15,473 nucleotides of DNA from Bacteroidia bacterium (GCA_025450095.1 JANWID010000277.1:1-15473), one strand, 5' to 3'. Positions 1-7,813 are shown, counted from the stretch's first letter. Numbers and translations are program-made. Notes: generated by a model from the letters alone, not told the origin.

Positions 1-685
1 CTTTATAGTGAATGATCCGGGTTTCCGGGAAATAATAATTTTTATAACCGCCTTTGATAATCCGGTACGACAAATCGATATCTTCTCCGTACATAAAAAA
101 TGCTTCGTCAAGTAACCCTACTTTATCAAGAACAGATCGCCGCATCATCATGAATGCACCGGCCAGCACTTCGATTTCATGAGTTTTATCCTTGCTTAAA
201 TATCCAAGATGATATTTACCAAAAATCCGTGATTTGGGAAACAATGCCGCCAGTCCGAAAATTTTATAAAATGCAACCGAAGGGCTGGGCAGTCCGCGTT
301 TTGATTCAGGCAAAAAATTTCCCTTCCCGTCGATCATTTGTACACCGAGTCCACCTGCTTCGTGATGTGCATCCATAAATGAAATACACCTGGAAAAAGT
401 ATCTTCTTCCACTACGGTATCGGGATTCAGCAAAAGCACATACTCCCCTTTCGACAAAACAATACCCTGGTTATTGGCTTTTGAAAACCCGGTATTCTCA
501 CGGTTTGCGATACAAATAACCGATGGGAATTTCGCTTTCACCATTTCCACCGAACCATCAACCGAATTATTATCGACGACGATTACTTCAGCAGTAAAAC
601 CTTCGGCTGCTTTTAAAACAGAAATAATGCATTGTTCCAGGAAGTGCTTTACATTGTAGTTTACAATGATTACAGATAGCTTCAT
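1..685 (-). CDS. Family 2 glycosyltransferase (WbbL/rhamnosyltransferase-like), 3' end outside window
   Basis: Open from an ATG at 685 to the window edge: 228 codons with no stop, so the C-terminus is missing. The start MKLSVIIVNYN is the typical GT-A opening of family 2 transferases. It is followed by the nucleotide-sugar motif VIVVDNNSVDGS, a metal-binding region reading LLLNPDT, and the late acceptor-side motif GAFMMMRR...FFMYGEDIDLSYR, which is characteristic of WbbL-like enzymes. Such proteins transfer a sugar from an activated nucleotide to a polysaccharide or lipid-linked acceptor at the cytoplasmic face of the inner membrane. The sugar and acceptor cannot be read from sequence. The gene lies 49 bp downstream of recR on the same strand and shows no promoter box of its own, so co-transcription with recR is likely (inference). 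The family call is firm; the substrate is unknown. Confidence 0.93.
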   Translation of the reverse strand, partial: MKLSVIIVNYNVKHFLEQCIISVLKAAEGFTAEVIVVDNNSVDGSVEMVKAKFPSVICIANRENTGFSKANNQGIVLSKGEYVLLLNPDTVVEEDTFSRCISFMDAHHEAGGLGVQMIDGKGNFLPESKRGLPSPSVAFYKIFGLAALFPKSRIFGKYHLGYLSKDKTHEIEVLAGAFMMMRRSVLDKVGLLDEAFFMYGEDIDLSYRIIKGGYKNYYFPETRIIHYK

Positions 686-734
686 ACCATGGACGGGCTC
701 AACCGGGGCGAAAAATACCAATTAAAATGCTTCG

Positions 735-1355
735 TTACCGTGCTAAGGCGTTTTCGTATGGGGTACGGTTAAGAATAGATCTTCCAAGGGTTACTTCATC
801 GGCATATTCAAGTTCTCCCCCTATAGCTACTCCCCTGGCTATGGTCGTAATCGGAATATCAAACGGTTTAAGCTTCCTGAAAAGATAAAACACTGTCGTA
901 TCACCTTCCATAGTGGTGCTCAGGGCCATGATGATTTCCTTCAACGATCCTGTTTCTGCCCTCTGTAGCAACTGTTGAATGTTTAATTGTCCCGGCCCGA
1001 TACCAGCCATTGGATTCAGGATGCCTCCCAGGATATGATAAACACCTTTAAACTGGGATGTACTTTCAACGGCCATCACATCCCGGATATCCTCGACCAC
1101 CATCACCATACTATGATCACGTCGCGGATCGCTGCAAATTGTACAGGTTTCTGTTTCAGAAATATTAAAACAATTGCTGCAATAACGTATTTCATTCCGC
1201 AGTTTAATAAACGCATTTCCAAACCGGTCAACTTCAGATGCTGGCAACCGCAACATGTGCAAAGCCAGTCGTAACGCGGTTTTACGGCCTACACCCGGGA
1301 GCCGGGCGAATTCATTAACAGCAGCTTCGAGTAGTCGTGATGAATATTGATTCAA
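735..1355 (-). CDS. recR: Recombination mediator RecR
   Basis: RecR acts with RecO (and RecF) to load RecA on gapped single-stranded DNA during recombinational repair. From the chosen start the protein has 206 residues, the usual RecR size. In order it shows a helix-hairpin-helix segment (about residues 12-32, FARLPGVGRKTALRLALHML), a four-cysteine zinc motif (C59, C62, C71, C74), and a Toprim domain from about 82 (VMVVEDIRDVMAVE, then YHILGGILNPMAGIGPG). The frame stays open upstream to an ATG at 1418, adding 21 residues. I prefer the TTG at 1355: it gives the family-like N-terminus MNQYSSRLLEAAVNEF, and a TAnnTTTG promoter box lies inside the proposed extension. The product call is very firm; the start is an inference. 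Confidence 0.95.
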   Translation of the reverse strand: MNQYSSRLLEAAVNEFARLPGVGRKTALRLALHMLRLPASEVDRFGNAFIKLRNEIRYCSNCFNISETETCTICSDPRRDHSMVMVVEDIRDVMAVESTSQFKGVYHILGGILNPMAGIGPGQLNIQQLLQRAETGSLKEIIMALSTTMEGDTTVFYLFRKLKPFDIPITTIARGVAIGGELEYADEVTLGRSILNRTPYENALAR

Positions 1356-1372
1356 AGGGTTATTATTTGAAG

Positions 1373-1380
1373 CAAATTTA
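1373..1380 (-). promoter_or_regulatory. Putative -7 promoter box for recR
   Basis: Read on the minus strand this is TAAATTTG, matching the Bacteroidetes -7 consensus TAnnTTTG. It ends 17 bp before the TTG start of recR, the same range as for the other boxes in this window. No convincing -33 TTG lies at the expected distance. Confidence 0.45.
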
Positions 1381-1430
1381 TAAAAAATGAACGGATTACA
1401 GATCTTACAATTTGGCATTCTACTAGCATC

Positions 1431-1594
1431 ATGCGATCCCTCACTGGCGTTCGGGATGACGTCTGGCTCATGATTATGGCGGGCGGGGGATGCGGATCAT
1501 ATGAATTATTTCACAAGTGTTCGTAATGCCGCATCCCCCGCCCGCCCCATCACCAATAATGCATCGTCATTCCGAACGAAGTGAGGAATCGCAT
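1431..1594. repeat. Large nested palindromic repeat in the recR / symporter divergent gap
   Basis: Two inverted repeats are nested. The outer arms are 1431-1461 and 1565-1594; the right arm contains CGTCATTCCGAACGAAGTG followed by AGGAATCGCAT, and about 26 of 30 positions pair. The inner arms are 1476-1495 and 1529-1550, sharing a perfect 16-base GC-rich stem (CGGGCGGGGGATGCGG) around a 33-nt loop. No terminal target-site duplication or transposase is visible. It may be a non-autonomous (MITE-like) element or an RNA-level hairpin. The outer motif belongs to a repeat often seen in bacterial genomes, which translates spuriously as SERSEES. The rest of the gap, 1595-1781, is AT-rich and shows no clear gene or promoter for the symporter. 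Confidence 0.85.
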
Positions 1595-1781
1595 CAAATT
1601 ATCCGAATGATTAATTATTCAAGTTTCCTACCCGAATCAGTAACTAATATATTCCTTTCTGCATTAATTAAGTTTCTACAATCCATACCTCTATACTTGT
1701 GTACAACTTTGTTAAAACCCCATAAGCAGGTATTCCCGGCTCTTTTCATTAATTAACGTTCTTTGTTTTAAAGGAATAAAT

Positions 1782-3233
1782 ATGACCCCTGGATTGATAT
1801 TAACAGTTGTTGCTTTATACAGCCTGCTGTTATTTTTTGTGGTATGGCTGACTAGTCGGAATGCTGACAATGAATCTTATTTTATCGGGAATAAATCTTC
1901 CCGGTGGTACATTGTTGCTTATGGAATGATCGGTGCAAGCCTTTCTGGCGTTACGTTTATGTCGGTGCCTGGTGCAGTCTTCACCACACAGTTTTCATAT
2001 ATGCAGGTGGTATTCGGCTATATTTTTGGCTATGCTGTCATTGCGCTCATATTGATGCCGGTTTATTACAGGATGAACCTGACTTCCATTTATTCTTATC
2101 TCGAAGACCGGTTCGGCGACACTGCCTACAAAACAGGATCCTTCTTTTTCATCCTGTCCAGAACAATCGGAGCCTCTTTCCGGCTCTATATTGTGATCAA
2201 CGTACTGCAGACTTTCGTATTCGACGCCTGGGGTGTACCATTTATTGTGACTGTAGCAACTTTTATGTTACTGATTTTATTGTACACCTATCAGGGAGGT
2301 GTCAAAACCATTGTATGGACGGATACCCTACAAACTACGTTCATGCTTATAACGGTAGTCTTCAGCGTTATTATGATTTCGGGACAACTTGGTATCAGTG
2401 CAGGCAACCTGTTTGGTGAAGTAATGAAAAGTGATTTTTCAGCAATCTATGTGGGAGATATTTTATCACCGAATTATTTCTGGAAAAACTTCCTGGGAGG
2501 TGCATTCATTGCTATCGCCATGACCGGCCTTGACCAGGAAATGATGCAGAAAAACCTGAGCTGTAAAAATATTGGTGAAGCACAAAAAAATATGTTCACC
2601 TTCTCGACAGTCCTGGTGGTGGTCAACTTCCTGTTCATGATCCTCGGTGCGGTGCTGGTATTTTATTCTTTGAAAAACAATATTCCTATCGATCCGAAGC
2701 ATACCGACGACCTGTTTCCCGATATCGCGCTGCATCACCTGGGAACTATTACCGGACTGATGTTCATCATCGGATTGATTTCCGCTGCGTATCCCAGTGC
2801 CGATGGTGCGCTGACAGCACTCACAACAGCTTTTTGTTTCGATTTTCTCCGGCTGAATAAAAAACCAGGGGCCTCAGAAGCCGAAATAAAAAGAACCCGT
2901 TACCTTGTTCATATATCCTTTGCCGTTATTTTGCTGCTCATCATTGCATTATTCCGGATGATCAATAACGATGCGGTGATACGTAACCTGTTTAAAGTAG
3001 CCGGCTATACCTATGGACCACTATTGGGCCTGTTTGCAGTCGGGCTGCTTACGCGATGGAAGATCAATGATAAATGGGTGCCACTGGTTTGTCTCTTGTC
3101 CCCTGCCGTAGCGTGGATCATTGGAGATAATGCTGCAACCTGGTTCAATGGTTACAAATTCGGTTTCGAAATGATTATTGTAAATGGTATGATTACTTTT
3201 CTAGGATTGATGTTGTTGGTGAGGAGGAAGTAA
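1782..3233 (+). CDS. Sodium:solute symporter (SSS family)
   Basis: A 483-residue polytopic inner-membrane protein that probably uses the sodium gradient to import a small solute. Hydrophobic segments run almost throughout, from about 4-23, 46-68, 74-96, 152-170 and 182-200 to 326-352, 375-391, 408-424 and 460-480, in keeping with the 11-13 helices of the family. SSS features are the N-terminal SYFIGNKSSRWYIVAYGMIG, the loop TGLDQEMMQKNLSCKN (248-263) that is typical of the Bacteroidetes branch, and the small-residue-rich helix SAAYPSADGALTAL (334-347), at the place where SSS proteins form a sodium site. The start ATG follows AAAGGAATAAAT, a weak ribosome-binding site. The substrate cannot be assigned, and neither neighbour (recR, kynA) helps. 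The family call is firm. Confidence 0.93.
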   Translation: MTPGLILTVVALYSLLLFFVVWLTSRNADNESYFIGNKSSRWYIVAYGMIGASLSGVTFMSVPGAVFTTQFSYMQVVFGYIFGYAVIALILMPVYYRMNLTSIYSYLEDRFGDTAYKTGSFFFILSRTIGASFRLYIVINVLQTFVFDAWGVPFIVTVATFMLLILLYTYQGGVKTIVWTDTLQTTFMLITVVFSVIMISGQLGISAGNLFGEVMKSDFSAIYVGDILSPNYFWKNFLGGAFIAIAMTGLDQEMMQKNLSCKNIGEAQKNMFTFSTVLVVVNFLFMILGAVLVFYSLKNNIPIDPKHTDDLFPDIALHHLGTITGLMFIIGLISAAYPSADGALTALTTAFCFDFLRLNKKPGASEAEIKRTRYLVHISFAVILLLIIALFRMINNDAVIRNLFKVAGYTYGPLLGLFAVGLLTRWKINDKWVPLVCLLSPAVAWIIGDNAATWFNGYKFGFEMIIVNGMITFLGLMLLVRRK

Positions 3234-3389
3234 ATTGGGGATTCGAGTTGATTCGATTGTAGATTCTGTGGTTAATTCAATAGATTATTCAATAGGGAAT
3301 TATATATAGTCAGATCAAACTTTTCCTACAAAACCGACTACCTTCATTTCTTCATTACCACATCTGCACATCACCAAATCAGTAAATTA

Positions 3390-3448
3390 CCCAATTTCCC
3401 CATTCTCCTATTCCCTCATTCTCCCATTCTCCCATTCCCTATTTCCCT
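3390..3448. repeat. Pyrimidine-rich degenerate tandem repeat upstream of kynA
   Basis: One strand is almost pure C/T/A and repeats degenerate units of the form CCCATTCTC / CATTCCCT. It ends directly against the kynA promoter box. Just downstream of the symporter, two ATTCAATAG copies (3275-3283 and 3287-3295) form a short direct repeat. No terminator hairpin for the symporter is evident in 3234-3389. Confidence 0.6.
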
Positions 3449-3456
3449 TATCTTTG
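3449..3456 (+). promoter_or_regulatory. Putative -7 promoter box for kynA
   Basis: TATCTTTG matches the Bacteroidetes TAnnTTTG -7 consensus and ends 20 bp before the kynA ATG. No TTG is present at the usual -33 distance, because that stretch is the C/T-rich repeat. Confidence 0.6.
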
Positions 3457-3476
3457 CAGCCTTAAATTTTTAAAAA

Positions 3477-4505
3477 ATGAGAAAGGACGTTTATTACGGC
3501 GATTATCTGCAACTTGAAAAGATACTTGATGCTCAGCATCCGGAAAGTGATAAGGAAAATATCGAAGCGCATGATGAAATGCTTTTCATCATTATTCACC
3601 AGGCATATGAGCTTTGGTTCAAGCAGATCATTCACGAGCTGAAATCGATTCACAAAATCTTCAGCAATGAAAAAATTAACGACAATGCTCCGGATCTGTA
3701 TAAAGTAGTACACCGGCTCAAACGGGTTTCAGTGATTCTTGATGTTGCAGTGCACCAGATCTCCATCATGGAAACCATGACACCGCTCGACTTCCTTGAT
3801 TTCCGGAATTTGCTACGTCCGGCATCGGGTTTCCAGAGTATCCAGTTCAAAATTGTGGAAGCCATGCTGGGTCTGAAGCTGGAACACCGGTTCGGAAAAG
3901 AATATTATCTGTCACAGCTACGTGAAGAGCATAAGGAAGTTATCCGTAAAGTTGAGGAACAAAGCTCTATTATCGAAGAGATCAATAAATGGCTGGAACG
4001 AATGCCGTTTTTTGAAGAAAAAGAATTGTGGAAAGAATTCAACGGGAAAGATCACGATTTCTGGAAAGAGTACCGTGCTACCTATGAGGCCAGCCTTACT
4101 CCTGCCGAAAAACAAAACATCGAACAATTCGACAAAGTATTTTTCTCACCTGAATTCACAGCCAGTCGCAGATTTTCAAACAGAGCCAATCGTGCAGCAC
4201 TCTTCATCATGCTGTATCGCGATTATCCATTGCTACAACTTCCCTACCAGCTGCTAAACCTCCTCCTCGACCTCGATGAACTGATGTCCTCCTGGCGTTC
4301 AAGACACATGAATATGGTGCACCGGATGATCGGAAAACGTATAGGCACTGGCGGTAGCAGCGGTAAGGATTATCTCAAATCAGCTATGGATAGCCATTAC
4401 ATTTTCCAGGAAGTTGCTGAACTCACAACATTTCTGATTGAACGCACGAATCTTCCACAATTGCCAACAGCCCTCGAGAAACGACTTGGGTTTGTTCATA
4501 ACTGA
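3477..4505 (+). CDS. kynA: Tryptophan 2,3-dioxygenase
   Basis: A cytoplasmic haem enzyme that inserts O2 into L-tryptophan to give N-formyl-L-kynurenine, the first step of the kynurenine route. The 342 residues carry the family signatures in order: FIIIHQAYELWFKQI (38-52) with the conserved active-site histidine H41; MTPLDFLDFRNLLRPASGFQ (101-120), where R110 is the likely substrate-carboxylate arginine; and WRSRHMNMVHRMIG...GTGGSSG (273-296), which contains the proximal haem histidine region and the glycine-rich loop closing over substrate. The length is full and no key motif is missing. The start is set by the promoter box and by the conserved N-terminus. No other kynurenine-pathway gene (kynB, kynU) lies in the window, so the gene seems to be a single transcription unit. 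The downstream gene converges on it across a palindromic repeat. Confidence 0.97.
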   Translation: MRKDVYYGDYLQLEKILDAQHPESDKENIEAHDEMLFIIIHQAYELWFKQIIHELKSIHKIFSNEKINDNAPDLYKVVHRLKRVSVILDVAVHQISIMETMTPLDFLDFRNLLRPASGFQSIQFKIVEAMLGLKLEHRFGKEYYLSQLREEHKEVIRKVEEQSSIIEEINKWLERMPFFEEKELWKEFNGKDHDFWKEYRATYEASLTPAEKQNIEQFDKVFFSPEFTASRRFSNRANRAALFIMLYRDYPLLQLPYQLLNLLLDLDELMSSWRSRHMNMVHRMIGKRIGTGGSSGKDYLKSAMDSHYIFQEVAELTTFLIERTNLPQLPTALEKRLGFVHN

Positions 4506-4515
4506 AGGTAGTCAA

Positions 4516-4625
4516 CAGCCTGCAGCTGGCAGTCAGCAGTCGCCATTAAATAGTAATTAAGAATTTTAACATAAATAAAATCTGCGTGCTGTCTGCTGCA
4601 GGCTGGAGACTGGAGACTGGAGACT
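4516..4625. repeat. Palindromic intergenic repeat with tandem GGAGACT units
   Basis: CAGCCTGCAG (4516-4525) is matched perfectly by CTGCAGGCTG (4596-4605), with further weaker pairing between GTCAGCAG and GTCTGCTG inside. The right arm runs into three tandem copies of the 7-mer GGAGACT (4605-4625). It lies between the convergent kynA and 4638-5177 genes, where it could act as a bidirectional terminator, although no long T-run follows. The same sequence words recur after the OmpA gene (15304-15370). Confidence 0.7.
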
Positions 4626-4637
4626 GTCTGCTGAAAA

Positions 4638-5177
4638 CTACAAACGTATAGATATCACCGGAAAAACCTCCTTAAAATCATCCGCCAGTAAAATACCGGG
4701 CATTACGGAGAAGTAACGGAATTTCTTGTTGTAATAAACCATCATAGTGGCTTCACGGAAATACTGTCCTTTTGATTCTATCAGGTACCCCAGGCCAAAG
4801 CCATTATAATTTTTTTCTTTTCTGTCAAAGATGCTGAAGTTCAACAGGAATTCCGCATTGAGAAAAGTGTTCCGGTACACGCTGTAATTTTTATCGACGT
4901 TTCGCTCGAAGAAGAAAAAGCTGGAAGTATTCACATTGATTTCATAACGATCGCGGTGGTTAAGTCCTACATTTATGTAGAACACCGGTGCTATATCATT
5001 TCTGACAAGGCTCACGCCGAATCCCGGATAGATTAATAACCTGTTCTTCTTTACACTGTCGATACCAACCGATTCAGGAGCAGCAGGGATGGTATCCTGT
5101 GCTTTCAGTTGAGCCGTGAATAGAATTAAAAAAAATGAAATGAATACCAGGTGGAAGTTGCGGAAGCGTTTTTTCAT
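4638..5177 (-). CDS. Small exported protein of unknown function, beta-strand rich
   Basis: The 179-residue product starts with a clear signal peptide: MKKRFRN, then a hydrophobic core (9-20), then LKAQ with likely cleavage after A26. The mature part alternates hydrophobic and polar residues (LLIYPGFGVSLVRN, APVFYINVGL, YEINVNTSSFFFF, GFGLGYLIESKG, YFSVMPGILL), which suggests amphipathic beta strands and perhaps a small outer-membrane barrel. It ends in SIRL and not in the terminal Phe favoured by barrel proteins. I do not recognise the family. It lies 43 bp downstream of the NfeD-type gene on the same strand; a weak TATTTTAG box in that gap leaves open whether it is in the same operon. The gene looks intact, with base composition like its neighbours. 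Confidence 0.8.
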   Translation of the reverse strand: MKKRFRNFHLVFISFFLILFTAQLKAQDTIPAAPESVGIDSVKKNRLLIYPGFGVSLVRNDIAPVFYINVGLNHRDRYEINVNTSSFFFFERNVDKNYSVYRNTFLNAEFLLNFSIFDRKEKNYNGFGLGYLIESKGQYFREATMMVYYNKKFRYFSVMPGILLADDFKEVFPVISIRL

Positions 5178-5220
5178 ACTCTAAAATAATCATTTTAAAA
5201 CAAATCCGGGCAAATGCAAC

Positions 5221-6615
5221 TCAAGACTCCGTTTCCCGGACCCATAAGATCAGGCCATCAAAACGGGTTACCGTTACCGGTTTATTTGCCTCAACAAAAC
5301 CTGATTCCGCATTGGCCGAATAGCTTTGTCCATCGATGTTAATTTTTCCAGAAGGCCGCAAAAACGATTGTGATGTTCCACTGCGACCAACTAATAAATG
5401 CAAAGAGAGATCGGAAGAAACATAACCTTCCGAAGCTTGCATACTGCCCTGTAGTACCATCCTGTTAAAGCGGTTAGTTGTCATCAGTTTTTTACCCAGG
5501 AAATAAGAAACAACTACAGAACTGAACATGGCCATAACCACAATGGTGAGCGAACGACCGATCTCGGATTTATCGATACCATCAAAATTAAATCCTTCAT
5601 TTTCGATCATGCTAAAAGTAAACGCCGTTATCAGCAATACGATACCACTCACCCCGGCTACTCCAAAACCGGGCAATACCAGTATTTCTACCGCCAACAA
5701 AATAAAACCTATCAGAGCAAGCAGAATTTCCCAATTCGCGGCAAGTCCTTCCAGGTATAACGGCGCGAAATACATTACGGCGGCACTAAGGGCAACAATT
5801 AATGGGAACCCGATGCCGGGAGATTGCAGCTCGAAATAAATTCCGGCCAGCATCAGCAAAAGCAGAATTCCGCTCACAGCAGGATGAATCAGAAAGGAAA
5901 TGATATTCTCCAGTGCAGAAGGCTCATAGACTTCCATCCTGTAATCTGAGATTTTTTCCAATTGCAGCACAGCTTCTACCGATTCTGCCATTCCTTCACA
6001 ATATCCATTCGCAATAGCTTCTTTGGTTGTAAAAGTCAGCACCTTTCCCGAATCATTGACTCCGGGAATATATGTCCTTGGATCTACCATGGCTTCAGCA
6101 ATCCTGGGATTACGGTTCCGTTTTTCGGCCGTGGAACGCATCATGGCACGCATATACGATTGATATTTATCAGGCAATGCTTCCGCTGCTGAATTCACAA
6201 CAGTAGCGGCCCCAATACTGGCTCCACTTCGCATATAGATACGGTTGCATGAAATTGAAATCAGTGCTCCTGCGGAAGCTGCATTGTTATCGATAAACGC
6301 AATTACCGGTATTTCGGAATTCAGGAGTCTTGTCCGTATAGAATCGGCCGCATCGAGCATGCCACCGTAGGTGTTCAGGTGTATCAGAATGAGTCCCGCT
6401 TTTTTATCATGAGCCTCTTTCAGAGCTGCACTAACCTTTCGTGCCATTCCCGGACTGATCTCCTCACGGATATTGATTGTATAGACTACAAGAGTACTAT
6501 CGCTTCCAAACGCGACACCGGATACCAAACTGCATGATGATATCGTTAAGAGCAAAACCGTGTTAACGATCCATTTTACTCTGGTGATAATGTTAATTAA
6601 ACTGTTGATAATCAT
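5221..6615 (-). CDS. NfeD-type membrane protein with ClpP-like (serine protease) domain
   Basis: A long-form NfeD protein of 464 residues. The N-terminal hydrophobic stretch (14-34) includes LTISSC (23-28), so either signal anchoring or lipidation at C28 is possible. A ClpP/SppA-like domain follows (about 41-225): LNTYGGMLDAADSIRT corresponds to the oxyanion region, and FIDNNAASAGALIS contains the presumed nucleophile S114. Four or five membrane helices (about 242-262, 272-291, 296-318, 322-338, 357-375) then lead to a C-terminal NfeD OB-fold (about 405-464, LLVGRSGTSQSFLRPSGKI). Characterised NfeD proteases act with stomatin-like proteins in membrane quality control; no stomatin gene is next door. 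By alignment from memory with P. horikoshii PH1510, the catalytic Lys position appears to be Arg (R160), as in many bacterial members, so activity is unproven. Confidence 0.9.
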   Translation of the reverse strand: MIINSLINIITRVKWIVNTVLLLTISSCSLVSGVAFGSDSTLVVYTINIREEISPGMARKVSAALKEAHDKKAGLILIHLNTYGGMLDAADSIRTRLLNSEIPVIAFIDNNAASAGALISISCNRIYMRSGASIGAATVVNSAAEALPDKYQSYMRAMMRSTAEKRNRNPRIAEAMVDPRTYIPGVNDSGKVLTFTTKEAIANGYCEGMAESVEAVLQLEKISDYRMEVYEPSALENIISFLIHPAVSGILLLLMLAGIYFELQSPGIGFPLIVALSAAVMYFAPLYLEGLAANWEILLALIGFILLAVEILVLPGFGVAGVSGIVLLITAFTFSMIENEGFNFDGIDKSEIGRSLTIVVMAMFSSVVVSYFLGKKLMTTNRFNRMVLQGSMQASEGYVSSDLSLHLLVGRSGTSQSFLRPSGKINIDGQSYSANAESGFVEANKPVTVTRFDGLILWVRETES

Positions 6616-6683
6616 TTTGAGTTCCGGCCCTGTTCGGGTGTTGAAAAAATCTATAATTGTGTTAAATTAAGACGTGTGTAAGA
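6616..6683. promoter_or_regulatory. Divergent promoter region between NfeD-type and LysM-DPBB genes
   Basis: These 68 bp separate two divergently started genes, so both promoters must lie here or in the gene ends. No exact TAnnTTTG box is seen on either strand. The plus strand has TTGAAAAAATCTATAATTG, and the minus strand a T-rich run after TATAGA. I call the region by geometry only. Confidence 0.35.
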
Positions 6684-7721
6684 ATGGTCAAAAGTAATGG
6701 TTTGAGGGGATTGATTTTATTCTTCCTGGTGACAGCATTTTCCTGTCTTTCAACTGCCTCCAGTGGTTTTCCTGCCGATTCTATTCGTGTTATGTGGATG
6801 GAAGGTAAAAAATATATCCTTCACAAAGTAGAATCGAAAGAAACCTGGCCGCTGCTTGCGAAGCGCTATAACGTTTCCGTTTCGGATCTTAAGAACGCAA
6901 ATAGTGGCGTGGAACAGCTCAAACTGGGGCAAATTATAAATGTCCCTTCAGGAGTTTCCGCTTCTGCGGGAAGTGTGGCATCTCCGGCTCCTGTAATTAT
7001 TGATCCTCCTGCCCGGCAAACAACTGTTGCACCTGCACCATCTTCAGTTGGAAGAACACCGGAAACTTACACCGTAAAAAAGGGAGAAACACTTTACAGT
7101 ATCTCAAAAAGATTCAACAAGAGTGTTGAGGAAATGAAGACGATGAACAAATTGTCTCTTGACATACTATCTGAAGGCCAGGTTCTGATCGTGAATTATA
7201 ATTCAAAGCCTGCTGCTACTCCAACACCAAAAGTAAGTGCTGTTTCCAGTACAACTGTTGCTCAGCCAGTATCACAACAACCTCCTGCACCTGCAGTTAA
7301 AACCCCGGTTCAGGAAGAGAAAAAAGAACCGGCGCCCATTGTTGTTCCTGTTCACAATACAGGTGTTTCTCCGGCTGCCGGGTACGAAAAACCTACCAAG
7401 TCCATCAGCCCGGTTAAGAAAGGTAATACCGGCAAAACACTGATGCAGATTACAGAAACAGGTGTGGCAACCTGGATCCAGGATGGTCAGGTTAAAAGTG
7501 ATCGGTATTTTGCACTCCATCGGTCAGCGCCTATAGGAACAATCATAAAGGTCACTAACCGCATGAATAACCAGTTCGTATATGTGAAAGTGGTTGGTTC
7601 CTTACCGGATACCGGGGAAAATGAAAATATCATCATCAAAGTTTCCCAGGCTGTTTCAACAAAACTTGTAGCTCTTGACCCGCTTTTCCAGGCTGAACTC
7701 AGTTACGGGGTGATGCAATAA
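6684..7721 (+). CDS. Exported LysM-LysM-double-psi beta-barrel protein
   Basis: A 345-residue envelope protein. An N-terminal hydrophobic signal (about 8-27, LILFFLVTAFSCLSTAS) is followed by two LysM domains, at about 44-88 (degenerate; YNVSVSDLKNANS) and 128-171 (classical; YTVKKGETLYSISKRFNKSV). A Pro/Ala/Val-rich linker follows (about 172-245), then a C-terminal double-psi beta-barrel related to RlpA (about 256-340; ETGVATW, HRSAPIGTIIKVTN). LysM modules bind peptidoglycan glycan chains, so the protein probably sits on the periplasmic wall. The barrel keeps the RlpA-like His (H279) but lacks the NDRGP segment with the Asp needed for lytic transglycosylase activity, reading KVVGSLPDTGENEN there. 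A structural or binding role therefore seems likelier than catalysis (inference). The gene is transcribed divergently from the NfeD-type gene. Confidence 0.92.
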   Translation: MVKSNGLRGLILFFLVTAFSCLSTASSGFPADSIRVMWMEGKKYILHKVESKETWPLLAKRYNVSVSDLKNANSGVEQLKLGQIINVPSGVSASAGSVASPAPVIIDPPARQTTVAPAPSSVGRTPETYTVKKGETLYSISKRFNKSVEEMKTMNKLSLDILSEGQVLIVNYNSKPAATPTPKVSAVSSTTVAQPVSQQPPAPAVKTPVQEEKKEPAPIVVPVHNTGVSPAAGYEKPTKSISPVKKGNTGKTLMQITETGVATWIQDGQVKSDRYFALHRSAPIGTIIKVTNRMNNQFVYVKVVGSLPDTGENENIIIKVSQAVSTKLVALDPLFQAELSYGVMQ

Positions 7722-7745
7722 TAGTTCGCGCGGTTTGGCGTTCGG

Positions 7746-7813
7746 GGTTCGGCTCCGCTCACCCTGACAAGATTTTACAGTTTGGTACATGGTTCGGCTT
7801 TGCTCACCGTGAC
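7746..7813. repeat. Direct repeat pair GGTTCGGCT(CC/TT)GCTCACC
   Basis: Two 23-bp copies, at 7746-7768 and 7791-7813 with starts 45 bp apart, differ at three positions. Between them lies ordinary sequence. They fill most of the gap between the convergent LysM-DPBB and MFS genes. No hairpin with a T-run is seen here, so the repeat is not clearly a terminator. Confidence 0.75.

Noticed and set aside
154..659. Plus-strand frames at 154-378 and 474-659
   Set aside because: They are antisense to the clear glycosyltransferase reading frame, which is open through the whole stretch.
1517..1756. Plus-strand 79-codon open frame with HSERSEES
   Set aside because: It is the translation of the right half of the palindromic repeat; SERSEES-like peptides are a known spurious product of this repeat.
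3390..3448. C/T-rich tandem units as a CRISPR array
   Set aside because: Units are short, degenerate and directly adjacent, without spacers.
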